Shown here: one piece after another, positions 10,087 to 22,073 of the stretch | How the letters are laid out: every line of letters begins with the position of its first letter | How positions within the stretch are numbered: the first letter of the stretch is position 1 | Assembly (NCBI RefSeq): GCF_031755915.1 | Contig: NC_083382.1 | Location: 30,960,501-31,024,500, forward strand | Direction: 5' to 3' | Length of the DNA: 64,000 bases | Source: Ziziphus jujuba | Lineage: Eukaryota; Streptophyta; Magnoliopsida; Rosales; Rhamnaceae | Notes under the pieces: generated by a model | Told to the model about the DNA's origin: nothing | The model's database searches: none | What the model saw: only the letters and a program-made list of their open reading frames with translations | Made by a program: the position numbers and the translations under genes

Positions 10087-12690
10087 TTAAAATATTAGAT
10101 CATAGATAGGTGGAGACCAGGTACCCTTAGCATATTCTTCATATGCTCGAGAGTTCATGAAGTGGTGGAGTTGTGAGGTTGAGGAGCCTTCCATAGTTTT
10201 CTTGTAATCTTCCCACCATTTCATGAAGCTGCTACCCCTTAAGAATATTTCAGAGGATACTTGATAGTTCTTCAGCAAACCCCACAAGTACTTCTCAAAC
10301 TCTTTCAACTTGTTCTTTTTCTGTTCAACACCAAAATTTTCTGTCTTCAACAAATTGCATAAAACGATAGCTTCCTCAACTTTTGCCCAGAAACATGAAT
10401 CTATTGTCAGAATTGAAGCTACATTTTCCTTCTTTGAGTTATTCTGATTGCTTTCTGAATTATTTTCTTCTTTCAGCCATTCCTCCAACCTGATGTAATG
10501 ACGAGATCTTCCTTGAGTTTCATAGTTGAGTTTGTTTTCCTTGTAGTACTCAGCGATGTCAAGTGGTTCAACCATCCTTCTGTAGTTTGTTCCTGCACCT
10601 AGCCAACGAGTCCGTAAGGAGGCTCCTTCCTTCTGGGGCTTAGTTTCTACTTCTTTAACCATGTCTATCCAGTAATTTGTGAGGTCTTTCTTGAACCCTT
10701 CAACCTTAATGTCCCATTCATTCAACTTTTTTTTGTAGACATCATAGTAACCAGTTTTCTGATCTTTAGACCATTTCTTGTACCATTCCAAGTAGGCCAT
10801 ATTTATTTTCATATCATTCAACTTCTTAGAGGGATTGAATGACTTCTTTGAAATCACACGCTTTTCCCGATTTACCAGATTTATTATGTTTATTTTCTGC
10901 TGCTGTTGATGCTGCCATGAATTTAAGAAACTAGATGAGGAAAAAGCAGAGCTTTGGGAGATCTAATACAAAAAAAAAAAAAAAGAGGTTATACTTAAAT
11001 GAAAAGACATTACATTTCCATTTTCTTTTAAAAAAATTCATTTCCTCTCCACAAAAAAAAGAGGACCATATTTATTTTCATATCATTCAACTTGGTACAG
11101 GGATCCAATGGCTTCTTCTTTTCAATTATGTCCTTTTCCTGCTTTATCAGAGTTTGTATGTCTATTTTCTTCTGCTGCCATGTATTTTAAGAAATTAGGT
11201 GAGGCATGCAGAAGTATAGTTTTGGGATCTCTAAATTGTAAACCAAACAGAACGAGGTTATAATTAAATGAAAATATATCACATTTTCATTTTCTTCAAT
11301 GACAATTCATTTGATCCCCACAGCATACAGATAATCAAAAGTTCTGTGAAAGTATTGAACTTTAGTTACCTTTGGAGGGCCTGTTAGTATTGCTTTGATT
11401 TGTTTATAAATGCCTGTGTCAAATGGTTTCTCGGCCAAATTATCCCTCAGTACTCCTCTATCCCAATCAACAGGCTCGGTTGCATTTCTGCAAATGGTTC
11501 GACCATTAAGCTTTTCCACCATTTCTTGGTAATGATTAATAACCAAGGCTTCATGAGGATATCGATTCTGAACACCATATGAGGCACTTGCAGGCAACAA
11601 TTCCAGAATAGAATCAGGGTGGCCAAAACAAGCACACCCTGATTCAGAACAGATAAGGAATGTCCCAAATGGTTTATAAGCACCAGTTTGATGGACAGGA
11701 TTGTGGTGTAGGAAGATTCTAGGTACTGGATCTTGGTTAGAGACTACATGCAGGAAGCAAGAGTTCCATGTTTGGGATTGAAAGATAGCTTTCTGTAGGC
11801 TGCTGTCACCGACAAGGGGTGAACCAAAAGTGATGCAAAGTGGGCGTTTGGTTTTTGATAAGTCCATGTTGTCCAACATCCATAAGGTGAAGAGCGAAGC
11901 AATTGAGCCTCCCAGAGAGTGTCCAGTGATAATCAATGGGATATTTTTGGGGACTTGACAAAACTGCATGCAATCAAAATAAAATTTTCCAAATCGTCTA
12001 GTGAGTATAAATGATACAAATTCAATTTCAAGCTCGTAACAATCTCAAAGTCTCACATGGGAGGCTTTATCTTCCTATATATAAATCTAGACCTTCCGCA
12101 ACATATATTCGACTTTTCTTCAGGTAGTTAATTAAGCTAGTAAGACTCCAGCTTTAAAATTTATTTCTCGAAACATACAGGACGTGAAGAAGAAATTTTA
12201 GATTCTTAAACGAAGAAAGAGAGTTACCTGATTTTTAAAAGTTTTTCATGATAGGAATCAAAGACGGAAATTGCAGCTTTGTTAATGGAGAAACTTGGGT
12301 TGTTTTCGCAGCATAGAAATTCAAAGAGAGGAAAAGTAGATTAGGAAACCAAATCTGCCTCATCTCCATCAAGTGTCCAAGGGGATGTAGCAAAAGCCAA
12401 GATGTTGTAGTTTTGTTGGGGGTAAATTTTGCATCTAAGACTTTCATTTGGATCACCATTTTCAAGCAGGTTCGAATTTGCAGCCCATAATTGTTGGAGG
12501 AGACCAGAACTAACCACCAAATTTGCCGTTTCTGATCCATTGCTAAACCTGCAATACAAAACCAAATTCAAAGTAAAAAAAAAAAAAAAAAAAAAGGAAC
12601 ACAGCAAAATTACCCAGTTTTAGATTTTTATTCTAAAGGAGAAAGCAACAAGAAAAGAAAAACATTGAACATTTCAACTTACAGAGTCAT
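10087..12690 (-). pseudogene. SAG101: SAG101 copy 1, disabled
   Basis: SAG101 is a plant EDS1-family protein: an N-terminal alpha/beta-hydrolase (lipase-like) domain plus a C-terminal EP domain. It pairs with EDS1 in TIR-NLR immunity. The four-exon structure is visible on the minus strand: exon 1 12683-12690 (8 coding bases), exon 2 12228-12548, exon 3 11370-11963 and exon 4 about 10087-10911. Exon 3 keeps the GHSLGGS nucleophile elbow and exon 4 the full EP domain. Exon 2 has a TAA at 12341-12343 after 71 codons, where copy 3 reads Ser. A 7-bp deletion at the end of exon 2 also shifts the frame relative to copy 2. Without both repairs the lipase half cannot join the rest, so this is a pseudogene, although exons 3 and 4 are otherwise open. 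Copia-1 lies about 280 bp upstream of the start. Confidence 0.85.
11065..11240 (-). repeat. Partial second copy of SAG101 exon 4 5' end inside intron 3 of copy 1
   Basis: Within intron 3 of copy 1, a segment repeats the start of exon 4. It contains the reverse complement of the NMKIN-like region (ATATTTATTTTCATATCATTC occurs at both sites), the Gln-rich start and the exon border TTTGGGATCTC. Several substitutions and stops make it non-coding. It looks like a leftover of unequal crossing-over or gene conversion between paralogues. Confidence 0.65.
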
Positions 12691-12970
12691 CTTTGCAACT
12701 CTGTAATATCCCTGAAACTCAGTAGAAAGATAAGATTGTAACTCAAGATGCCAATTCAAGCCAACTTTTATTTTCTTATAAACAATACAAATTAACTTTT
12801 TCATTAAATAAATAATGACCCCACGAAAGCTACCAAGACACAGAGACCGATGACGACCAATAAGGCAAGAGGAAACTTCTTGGCTGATTGCATTAAATTT
12901 CTTTCTAGTCAAGTAAGGTAGTATTAGGGAAAGTTAAAATCCGAATGACTTTTGGGTTTAGGGAATAAGA

Positions 12971-13471
12971 TGTTAAATAAATTAATAATTGTGGATTTAA
13001 CATAATTAATTATTTATTTATAGGATCTATTTATGCCATTAATAGGATTGATTTATTCTAATATTTTGTAGTAAGGTCCTTGGTTACACACTCTCTATAA
13101 GACTTTAATTGACCCATTGGACTGCAGGATCAACTTTCTTTATAAGCCCATTGACTTACCTATATTTTTTCTAGTATTATTATATTATTAAATTATTAGT
13201 ATTTTGTGTGTGTTAAAATTAATGGGTAAGTGTAACTTGCAGAGACTATAAAAGGTCTAGGGCAAACAAACAGATGCCATACGTTATTTTTGATATTAGG
13301 ATTTTCAGAGATCTGAGAGTGGTTTGAGAGTAGTGTGTCCATAGGTACTACTTTACATTGTTTTCTATTTTGTAGGATTAAAGATTTAATTTATCAATGG
13401 CTGTGTTTGGAGATTAGTAATTTATAATTATGGAATTTATTATGTATATTTAGATCCGTAAAATTCTAACA
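12971..13471 (+). repeat. 5' LTR of Copia-1
   Basis: 501 bp, TG...CA ends, aligned along its whole length with 19233-19733. It contains a TATA-like ACTATAAAAGG near 13246, the likely element promoter, also present in the 3' LTR. Confidence 0.92.
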
Positions 13472-13473
13472 AT

Positions 13474-13485
13474 TGGTATTAGAGC
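13474..13485 (+). other. Primer-binding site of Copia-1
   Basis: TGGTATTAGAGC lies two bases after the 5' LTR. It is one base away from TGGTATCAGAGC, the usual plant Copia site complementary to the initiator Met tRNA 3' end. Confidence 0.8.
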
Positions 13486-15005
13486 ACATGGTTAATATGC
13501 ATAATAAATTATTTTGAAATTTGTTGTTATATTAAGATGCGGCCGTTGAACTTTAGTCGTGTATATTGATGATGTGATATTTATTTTATAATTATTCTCT
13601 CGTCCTCGTGATTCTGTATTACATGCTTGTTTCCTGAAATCCAATATGTGATATTCATCTGTGTTTGCGGCAATTGATTGTCTGGAGATCCAAATTTTAA
13701 TTTTGAATTTTATTGATTAATTTCTTTTCTCTTGCACAATATCGGGTTTATATTGAGTTTGTGCAAATTATGTGAATTTTTTGTTTAAGTTCAAATTAAG
13801 ATCTGGGCACAGTGGAAAAATAGGTTGTTGTTATGAATTGTATTCTTTAACATCTTTAATTGGACTGGAAACCCTTTTTGGTTTTTGAATAAAAAAAAAT
13901 TGAGAAACCCGGTTTTGGCCGAACGAATAAGTTTTCTTGGGCATTGATTTTGGTTGCTAAAAAATTGAAATTGATTTGTGGAAAAACATCACCCAAGAAA
14001 AGAGGAATCAAACGGCACCAAAATTGTAGAAAATGATTGACGGAAAGGAAATTTCCAGGCGGGTTGAATAAGTGGGTTGCATGTCCCGTTTGGAGTGGAA
14101 CCGGGTCTCCCACGACCCGGTAAGCTGAAGAAGATGAAACATACGACATGTAGTTTTAGATGGCCTACTGACATCAGCATGATGATGTCAGCACGACATA
14201 TCGTTTGCTGACATTAACATGGTGACATCAGCAGCCGAAAAATAAAAATAAAAAATAAAAAAAAAAACTGTTTTCTTACTTATATTTATTCTCATTTATT
14301 TAATTTATTGTTGATTAATTATTTATTTATCTATTGTTTTTATTTTATTGTTATAAAATAAAAAAACATATATATAAAAATTTGTTATTTATTTGTTTAT
14401 TGGTAATTAGTTCATTTGTTTAATTATTTTATTCCAAATTTATAGAATTAAGCTAAATATCTATGTTTGAAGAATTGGATTGTGTTAGCTTTCTCTAAAA
14501 AGGCTTTGTGCCTAGTTGGTATAGTAGTGTGGAATTTTAAGTATTCACCTGTTGTGAGACTTATTTTGTCTGCATTATGTGTACCAATGTAATGTATGTT
14601 GGCATAGTGAATGGAATATTTTATATTTACCTATTTCATGAAATTGCCAATATGTTGTTATCTCCCACTTATTAATCAGGGTCTATATGGGTAACTAGGC
14701 TACCCTGTCGGTAGTTTTAGTTACTTTATATGACGTCTGGAATGGCAATGGAAGTTGATTGAATACCATAAATAGCAGGTTCTGAGTTACTCTATCGGTG
14801 ATTCAGTTCAATGCATTTGATTGTGGTTTTTTGGTTGACTATCCCTGGCCCCGCGAAAGCGTATCTTTAGTGCTATAAAGACCTTAGTGATATTGATTTT
14901 ATGTTATGTGATAAGGGGCTGGAAAATAGTTATTGTTTTATATATATTAAATGCTTTGTTGTGTTTACTATTTTCACAGTTAGTAGCACCCCGAATATTC
15001 TGCCT

Positions 15006-18000
15006 ATGACTGCCATGATGAAATTGGATGGGACAAACTATCAGAAGTGGAAGAAGATTTTAGTTATGAATTTGACCTTTATGAAATTGGATTTGGCTTT
15101 GGAGATAGATCCACCAGAGATACCAACTAATGAGAGTAGTGCAGCAGATAAGAAACTTTATTTGGATTGGAGACATTCTAATAAGTGCTGCATGCTGATG
15201 ATAGAGAATTATATGGATGAATCAATTTATGCAAGTATTCCAAAGGTAGAAAGTGCAAAGGAACTTCTTGAGGAGATAAGAAAGAAATTTATCAAGTTTG
15301 ATATGAATGAGAAACATCATTATTTGGACCTTTTGAATAATACTAAGAATGATGATGCTTATCAGATAGGAGAAATGAAAGAGTACTTCAATGGAAGGTG
15401 TGATTACTGCAATAAAGTTGGACACAAGAAGATAGAATGTTGGAATTTAAAGGGAAAGCAAGAGAAGAAAGATAATATTTTAATGATTGAGACCAAAATT
15501 GTTGATGTGCCTTTGAATTCTTGGTGGTTAGATACTGGAGTAACAATTCATATTATTAATTCATTGCAAAGGATGATAAGGCAAAGAGGGCCAACCAATC
15601 TTGAGCAGCATGTGTATACAGGAGATAGCTCAAGAGTGAAAGTGGATATCATGGAACAATCAAGTTGAAGCTTGCTACTGGATATGTTTTAGAATTACAA
15701 GAAGTTTCATATGTACCCTCAATTAGGAGGAATTTATTATCTATTTCTCTTTTGGATAGTCAAGGTTATAATTTCTTGTTTGGACATAACAAATTTAAAG
15801 TGTATAAGGATGGCAAAATTGTTGGTTTGGGAACTTTATGTGGCAATTTATATAGACTTGATTTATTTAGTAATGCTCTCAATTCTTCTATTAATTCTGT
15901 TGTTGCCCCTTTTATTGCTTCTAAATATCCAAGAGTTAATGATAATTCCTCAATGTTGTGGCATAAGCGTTTGGGACATATTTCTAGGCACAGGATGGAA
16001 AGGTTAGTGAAGGATGTAATACTTCCTAATCTTGATTTTTCAGATCTGTCGACTTATGTAGAATGTGTAAAAGGGAAGCTAACTTCCAAGGTTAGAAAGG
16101 ATAAGATAGTAAGGTATGGAGATGTTTTGAAATTAATCCATACTGATATATGTGGATCTTTCACTCCAACTGCTTTGGATGGTTATAGGTATTTTATTAC
16201 CTTCATTGATGATTATTCTCGTTATGGACATATTAAGCTTATCTGTGAGAAGTCAGATTCTTTAGGTGCTTTTAAGGAGTTTAAGGTAAAGATGGAGCTT
16301 TAAAAGAATAAGAAGATAAAGGCTGTGAGGTCTGATAGAGGTGGTGAATTTTATGGCAGATATGATGAGACTGGACATAACCCAAGGCCTTTTGCAATAT
16401 ATTTACATGAATGTGGCATTGATGCGCAATATACAATACCTGGCACGCCTCAGCAGAATGCCATAGCTGAGAGGAGAAATCATACTTTGTTGGATATGGT
16501 GCAATCTATGTTGGCAAATTCTAGTTTGCCAGATTACTTATAGGGAGAGGCTTTAAAGACAGTAGCTTATATTTTGAATTAAGTTCCAAGTAAATCAATT
16601 TCTAATACTCTTTTTGAGTTGTGGTCAAGAAGAAAGCCTAATTTGCATTATTTTCGAGTATGGGGTTGCAAAGCTGAAGTAAGAATTTATAATCCCGAAA
16701 TTAAGAAGTTGGATCCTAAAACTATAAGTGGGTATTTTGTTGACTATTGTATAGAATTTAGGAGTTTAAGATTCTTTTGTCCATCTCACATCACCAGAAT
16801 TGTAGAGTCAGACAGGGCTATTTATTTTGAAGATGATTTTGGATTTGATGATAGTAATGCTCTAAGGGAGCCTCAATTTAGAGAAGAAAATGTATTCATT
16901 TTTAGTGTTGTAGTTCCTGATAGAGATATTATTAATCCAGTAATTAATGAACCAGTAGTTGGTCAGGATGAATCCATTATTGAGGAACAAGATATTTTAG
17001 CTATTGTAAATGATGATGTGCCTTTGACATGGTCACAAAGGACTAGGAAGTCAGCTATTCCTGATGACTATGAGATTTACTTGTAGGAGCATGATTTTGA
17101 CATAAGTGATGATTCAAATCCAGTCACTTATGAGGAAGCCATAAGCAGTTCGCACTTAAATTTTTTGTTGGATGCAATGGAAGATGAAATGAAATTCATG
17201 GCATCAAATGGTGTTTGGGATTTGGTTGAGTTACCATTGGATAGCAAGCCTATAGGGTGCAAATGGTTCTTTAAGACTAAAAGAGACTCTAATGGTCAAG
17301 TTGAGAGGTATAAGACTAGACTTGTAGCCAAAGGGTTTAGCCAAAAGGAAGGAATTGATTACACAGAGACATTCTTTCCTGTATCCACAAAGGATTCTTT
17401 TAGAATCATTATGGCAATTGTGGCACATTATGACATGGAGTTGCATCAGATGGAAGTCAGAACTGCTTTTCTGAATGGTGATTTGTATGAGGATGTATAT
17501 ATGGTTCAACCAGTTGCCTTCCAGCAAACAGGGAATGGTAATTTGGTTTGTAAGCTTAAGAAGTCAATTTATGGTCTTAAGCAGGCTTCGAGGCAATGGT
17601 ATTTTAAGTTTGATGAGGTTGTCATCCAAAATGGCTTTAAGGAGAATGTTATTGATAAATGCATATATATGAAGGTCAGTAGAGCAGTTTTATATTTTTG
17701 GTGTTGTATGTTGATAACATACTTTTGGCTACTAATGACACTGGCCTATTGGCTGAGACAAAGCAAATGTTGTGCAACCATTTTGATATGAAAGATCTTG
17801 GTGAGGCTTCTTTTGTTTTGGGCATCAAGATTGTTCGAGATAGGACTAATTATGTGTTGCAATTGTCTCAAAGAGCTTATTGTGATAGAATCCTTAAGAG
17901 ATTTGATATGCATAATTGTTTTCCTGAAAGTGTATCGGTCACAAAAGGTGAAAGATTTTCTAAAGATCAATGTCCCAAGAATGATAAAGGAGGATGGCGA

Positions 18001-18683
18001 TGAGAAATGTTCGCTATTTTTCAGCAATGGGTAGTTTAATATATGCTCAAGTATGTACACGGCCTGATATAGCTTTTGTTATGGGTGTGCTTGGTAGATT
18101 TATGAGCAATCCTGGTCCAATTCATTACCAAGCAGTTAAGAAGGTCTTTAGTTATCTTCAGGATACTAAAAATCATATGTTGACATATTGACATATCAAC
18201 TCGCTTGATATAGTTGGTTATAGTGATGCAGATTATAAAGGCTATGTGAATGATAAGAAATCTGCCACTGGATATATATTTATCATGGTAGGAGATGCTG
18301 TATCTTGTCGGAGTGCCAAACAGTCAGTGACAGCATCCTCTACTATGGAGGCAAAGTATGTGGCATGTTATGAGGCTACTTGTCATGCAGTTTGGCTTCA
18401 AAATTTTATTCGTGATTTAGAAGTGGTTGACTCCATTGAGAGGCCTATTATGATGTATTGTGACAATACTGCAGTAGTATCTTTCTCCAATAATATAAAA
18501 GGTACCCCTGGTGCGAGGTACATTGATGTTAAGAATTTTGTGATTAAGGAGAAAGTTGAAGAAGGCTTCATTAATGTTGTTCATACGCCCACTTACAGTA
18601 TGGTGGTAGATCCATTGACCAAGGCCTTACCAGTAGGCATATTTGAGGAGCATGTGTTCCATATGAGATTGTTAGACAGCTGA
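15006..18683 (+). pseudogene. Copia-1 gag-pol remnant
   Basis: The Gag start is near 15006 (MTAMMKLDGTNY). A CX2CX4HX4C zinc knuckle (CDYCNKVGH..) follows only about 130 codons later, so the middle of Gag has been deleted. Then come a protease-like DTG motif (about 15530), GAG-preintegrase and integrase (about 15950-16540), reverse transcriptase (about 17165-18000) and RNase H (about 18246-18683). In-frame stops or frame changes occur near 15666, 16301, 16541, 17084, 17700, 18000 and 18190. The RT active site reads YVDN instead of YVDD. The element cannot be autonomous. Confidence 0.9.
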
Positions 18684-19232
18684 GACTGTTATGGGTCAAT
18701 GGGAGTTTGTTATAATTTCTGTAGTAATATCCATGTTGAGTATTATTTATATGTTTAAGTATTTTGATACATTGATGTATGTGGATCATTATTTATTTAT
18801 GAGATGATTTATTACACATATTATTGCTCCTATATTTACAGGCCTGTTGAGACTATTAGTCTATATATATGTGTACGTTGATCCACAGGTGCCATGGTGA
18901 GTCCCTACTACTTAGTTTGGGTATATTGTTGTATCCTGTCGATACACAATATGCTCAGATGAAATTGTATTTGCATGTTGAGGGATTGCATGTGGTTAGG
19001 TAAATCTCTATTACCTAGACTGAGTTTATGGCATGCAAAGTGTTCAGTTAAAATGGTATCATATTTTGGGAGATTTACTGAGAGAATCTCTATTGCCTGG
19101 TCTAGTATATTGTTATGCCCTATCGGTATGCTATATATTTAGATGAAATAACATTATGATTCGGGAGATTCTGTAGTAAGTGAGTTTGGATCATATATAT
19201 GTGATGATGATTATGCAGTCCAAGTGAGAGAA

Positions 19233-19733
19233 TGTTAAATAAATTAATAATTGTGGACTTAGCATAATCAATTACTCACTTACAGGGCATATTTATGCTA
19301 TTAATGGAACTGGCTTATTTTAATATTTTGTAATAGGGCCCTTGGTTACACACTCTCTATAAGACTCCAGTTAACCTATGGGACTGGAGGACCAACTCTT
19401 TTTATAAGCCCATTGACTTATCCATGTTTTTTCTACTATTATTATATTATTAAATTATTAGTATTTTGTGTGTGTTAAAATTAATTGATAAGTATGACTT
19501 GCAAAGACTATAAAAGGTCTAGGGCAAGCAAACAGATATCATATGGTATTTTTGATATTAGGATTTTCAGAGATCTGAGAGTGGTTTGAGAATAGTGTGT
19601 GCATAGACACTACTTTATATTGTTTTTTATTTTACAGAATTAAATATTCAATTTATCAATAGCTACATTTGGAGGTTAGTAATTTATAATTATGGAATTT
19701 ATTATGTATATTTAGATCCGTAAAATTCTAACA
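19233..19733 (+). repeat. 3' LTR of Copia-1
   Basis: 501 bp, same length as the 5' LTR, with many transition differences spread along it. This pattern is expected from deamination of methylated cytosines in a silenced element. Confidence 0.92.
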
Positions 19734-19779
19734 TAAGCTGCCTAGAAAAAGTCATAATCTAAAATGCATGAGAGGAAAG

Positions 19780-19893
19780 TACACATTGTCATTCTAACCA
19801 TTCCTACCCTACTTTTTCTTCTATTTCTTTTTTCGTTACACATTGTCATTCTAACCATTCCTACCCTACTTTTTCTTCTTTTTCTTTTTTCGT
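19780..19893. repeat. Short tandem duplication after Copia-1
   Basis: A segment of about 55 bp containing CACATTGTCATTCTAACC and a C/T-rich TTTTTCTTC tract occurs twice in a row. Single-copy relatives of the C/T-rich part are found upstream of SAG101 copies 2 and 4 (near 24915 and 53795). Confidence 0.6.
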
Positions 19894-20185
19894 CAGACAT
19901 TGCTGTTCTTGAATCTTCCAGCACAAGAAATAGATTTTGATTCCGAGTTTATCGCACTTACAAAAGGGTATTGTCACTGTCAGCTAAACTGTGCCAGCGA
20001 GGGAGGAGAAATACCCCATTGATTATCATTAGACAAAATATGCTGCGGCCAAAAACAATAACCGCGTTTTCGCAATCTCATCCTAGTTAAATATTGTCAT
20101 TAATATGTCCATATAAATGAAGCTGTTTGTTGTTCTTGTTGTTTTTATTAACATTTTCATTAATTAATGAAAGTATGTCAGAAGA

Positions 20186-20575
20186 TTGAAAATGTTTGAG
20201 TGAAAAAGAGAAATTCAATATTACAAAATATAAACAGAAAAGGCAATTCCTTAGAACAAAATTTTCTCAATTCTTTGCCACCCATCACATATAGGAAGTG
20301 GCTAGGCTGATTAGGAAAACATGAGAAAGCCCCTAACCAGGTGTTCTAAAGCTCCAACCCGGCGTTGAGAAAGCATTGAATAAAAATCCTAGCATCTGTA
20401 TAAACGCTAGAAGATTGAGAAAGCATTGAATAAAGTGAGAGATATAGTAGAGGAAGCATGGTAGCATACAATTTTCATGTCAAAATAAGATCCTGTTTTT
20501 TGAGACTGCTAAGTTTCAAGGAAGAAATCTTTAAACTTCATAAAAAAGTCAACATGACAAACCAACTTTAAGATG
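20186..20575 (-). pseudogene. Fragment of PIG-N introns 3 and 4 (exon 4 missing)
   Basis: Two blocks match the PIG-N gene in the same order and orientation. Block 20186-20345 resembles PIG-N intron 4 at about 59005-59245 (shared landmarks: ACCACCCATCAC, GGAAAACATGA and CCCTAACCAG). Block 20470-20575 resembles PIG-N intron 3 at about 59660-59780 (shared ATAAGATCCT, AGGAAGAAATCT and TTTAAGATGCCA). PIG-N exon 4, which lies between these blocks in the real gene, is absent here. This remnant follows the 5' side of SAG101 copy 1 just as the real PIG-N follows copy 4, so the duplicated module included part of PIG-N. Confidence 0.75.
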
Positions 20576-20599
20576 CCATTCTCTGTCTTTATCAGCTGA

Positions 20600-22073
20600 T
20601 GCAAAATGAGAGAGAAAGATGGGCTTTTTAGCTTCAAAAGAAAGGAAAATTGAGCTCCGTGCAGGGGACAAAGTGAGAAACAGAAAGGAAAAAAAAAAAA
20701 AATATATATATATATATATATAGAAATTTTCTTTGGCTCGGGAATCCTGACAAATTTTTATCCGGAACAACATATAAATACAATACATGCATATCCTGAA
20801 AAGGATAGGTATTGTCCTTGATGAAAAATTCATTCAGTATTCCCAGACTAGAGAATTACTCTCTGTTTATAAATTATACATAAGTTACACGAAAAAAGAA
20901 AAGGAAAATCTTGAAATTTATCTATTAAAGTACCTTGGTGAATTTAAATATTAGTCGACAAATATAACACAAAAGAAAAGGAAAAAATATATACAATACA
21001 AATCCTTGGAAGCAAATTACTAATGACCAAATGTCCCAACAATATTGGTGATAATGACCAAATGATGCCTTGCAGAACAAGAAAAATCTCAAGTTTGCCA
21101 ATGTTTAATAGTACTATAATTATTAAATTAATTTACTAAATTTTAAATACAAATCGATCCCAAAAATGACCTAATGCAAGTTTTCCGCAAAAATATAAAA
21201 AATGACCTACTATTCACCCAAAAAAAAAAAAAAGTTCTACTGGAAGCTTTTAGACATGGAGATGGACGTCCAAGTCAAGGAACTAAGAATTCTTAATGAG
21301 CATATAAACATTTAAAATACAAAAGCAAGTGTAAATCAAAGTTCGTTACACTTTGCACCAACTAAAGATTAGCTGCTATTATTGCATTGGAATTCAAGAT
21401 TAGCTGCTGATATGAAACTCTTTCTCAAGCTCTCTCTTTCCTCAAACCGTGTATCTCACCCAGCACACATCAATACTTTCTTAATCTGAAAGCCAAATAA
21501 CAAAGGCATAAAAGAACGTGCTTGCAATTGGTTCTTTGATTAGGTAAGGTAGTTTGGTTTAAAGTTCAAATTAAAGCATTACGATTGAGGAAGCACGAGC
21601 ACGCAGCCTCAAGCAGCATTAGCTAGAAATGTGATCGACCGATTATGGAAAATTTTCATCATAAATATAAGGATCTGTGCCTCACCTTTACATCAAAATC
21701 TTAACATGAAAACAGCTAGATCTCGCTTAAAATAACCAATTCACGGGTTGGTGAGAATTCAGAAATCTTCTTATAAGGTTTCCCATCTTTGTGTTGACAA
21801 TATTGTAATGATGATGTGTATAAACTCTCGTTTTATTAAGGGATAAAAGGAAATCAACAAAGAAACATAATCATCCATTTCTGCATGACCATTATTAAAA
21901 AGAGGAGAACAAAAGCAGTTTTTTCATATTATTTGCCTCCACAAAGATGGAAAGTGAAAATACATGACTAGACAGAGGTGCAGGCACAATGGCTTCAATG
22001 TGGGTAAAAATCTCAAACTCAATAGGAGGCGAGACAGGAAATAGTGGCAGATAAAAATTACTCTGATATGAAC
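20600..22073. other. 3' flank of SAG101 copy 2 (duplicated module DNA)
   Basis: No gene. Blocks at about 21010-21180 and 21240-22070 recur downstream of SAG101 copy 3 (37290-38340), near fragment A (28760-30180) and near copy 4 (49550-50960). A (TA)n tract lies at about 20702-20721. Confidence 0.7.
21420..21640. repeat. Module flank repeat, copy at SAG101-2
   Basis: This block includes CTTTCTCAAGCTCTC, CAATACTTTCTTA, GTGCTTGCAATTGGTTC and TTAAAGTTCAAA. It recurs at about 28770-28990, 37640-37860 and 49745-49970, each time on the 3' side of a SAG101 locus. It marks the repeated unit of the array. Confidence 0.8.

Larger units (their letters stand above)
12971..19733 (+). mobile_element. Copia LTR retrotransposon Copia-1, degenerate
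   Basis: A 6.76-kb element bounded by two 501-bp direct repeats that start TGTTAAAT and end CTAACA. The 5' LTR is followed at once by a primer-binding-like site (TGGTATTAGAGC). The 3' LTR is preceded by CAAGTGAGAGAA, a purine-rich tract of the kind common in plant Copia elements. Flanking pentamers TAAGA and TAAGC match at four of five bases, consistent with an aged target duplication. The domain order Gag zinc knuckle, protease, integrase, RT, RNase H defines Copia. The LTRs differ at dozens of sites, mostly C/T and G/A, so the insertion is old. It split the 5' flank of SAG101 copy 1: sequence on its two sides matches continuous sequence upstream of copy 2 (about 24840-24940). Confidence 0.93.

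Noticed and set aside
12971..19733. Copia-1 as a potentially active element
   Set aside because: Gag is internally deleted, several stops are present, the RT site is YVDN and the LTRs are strongly diverged.
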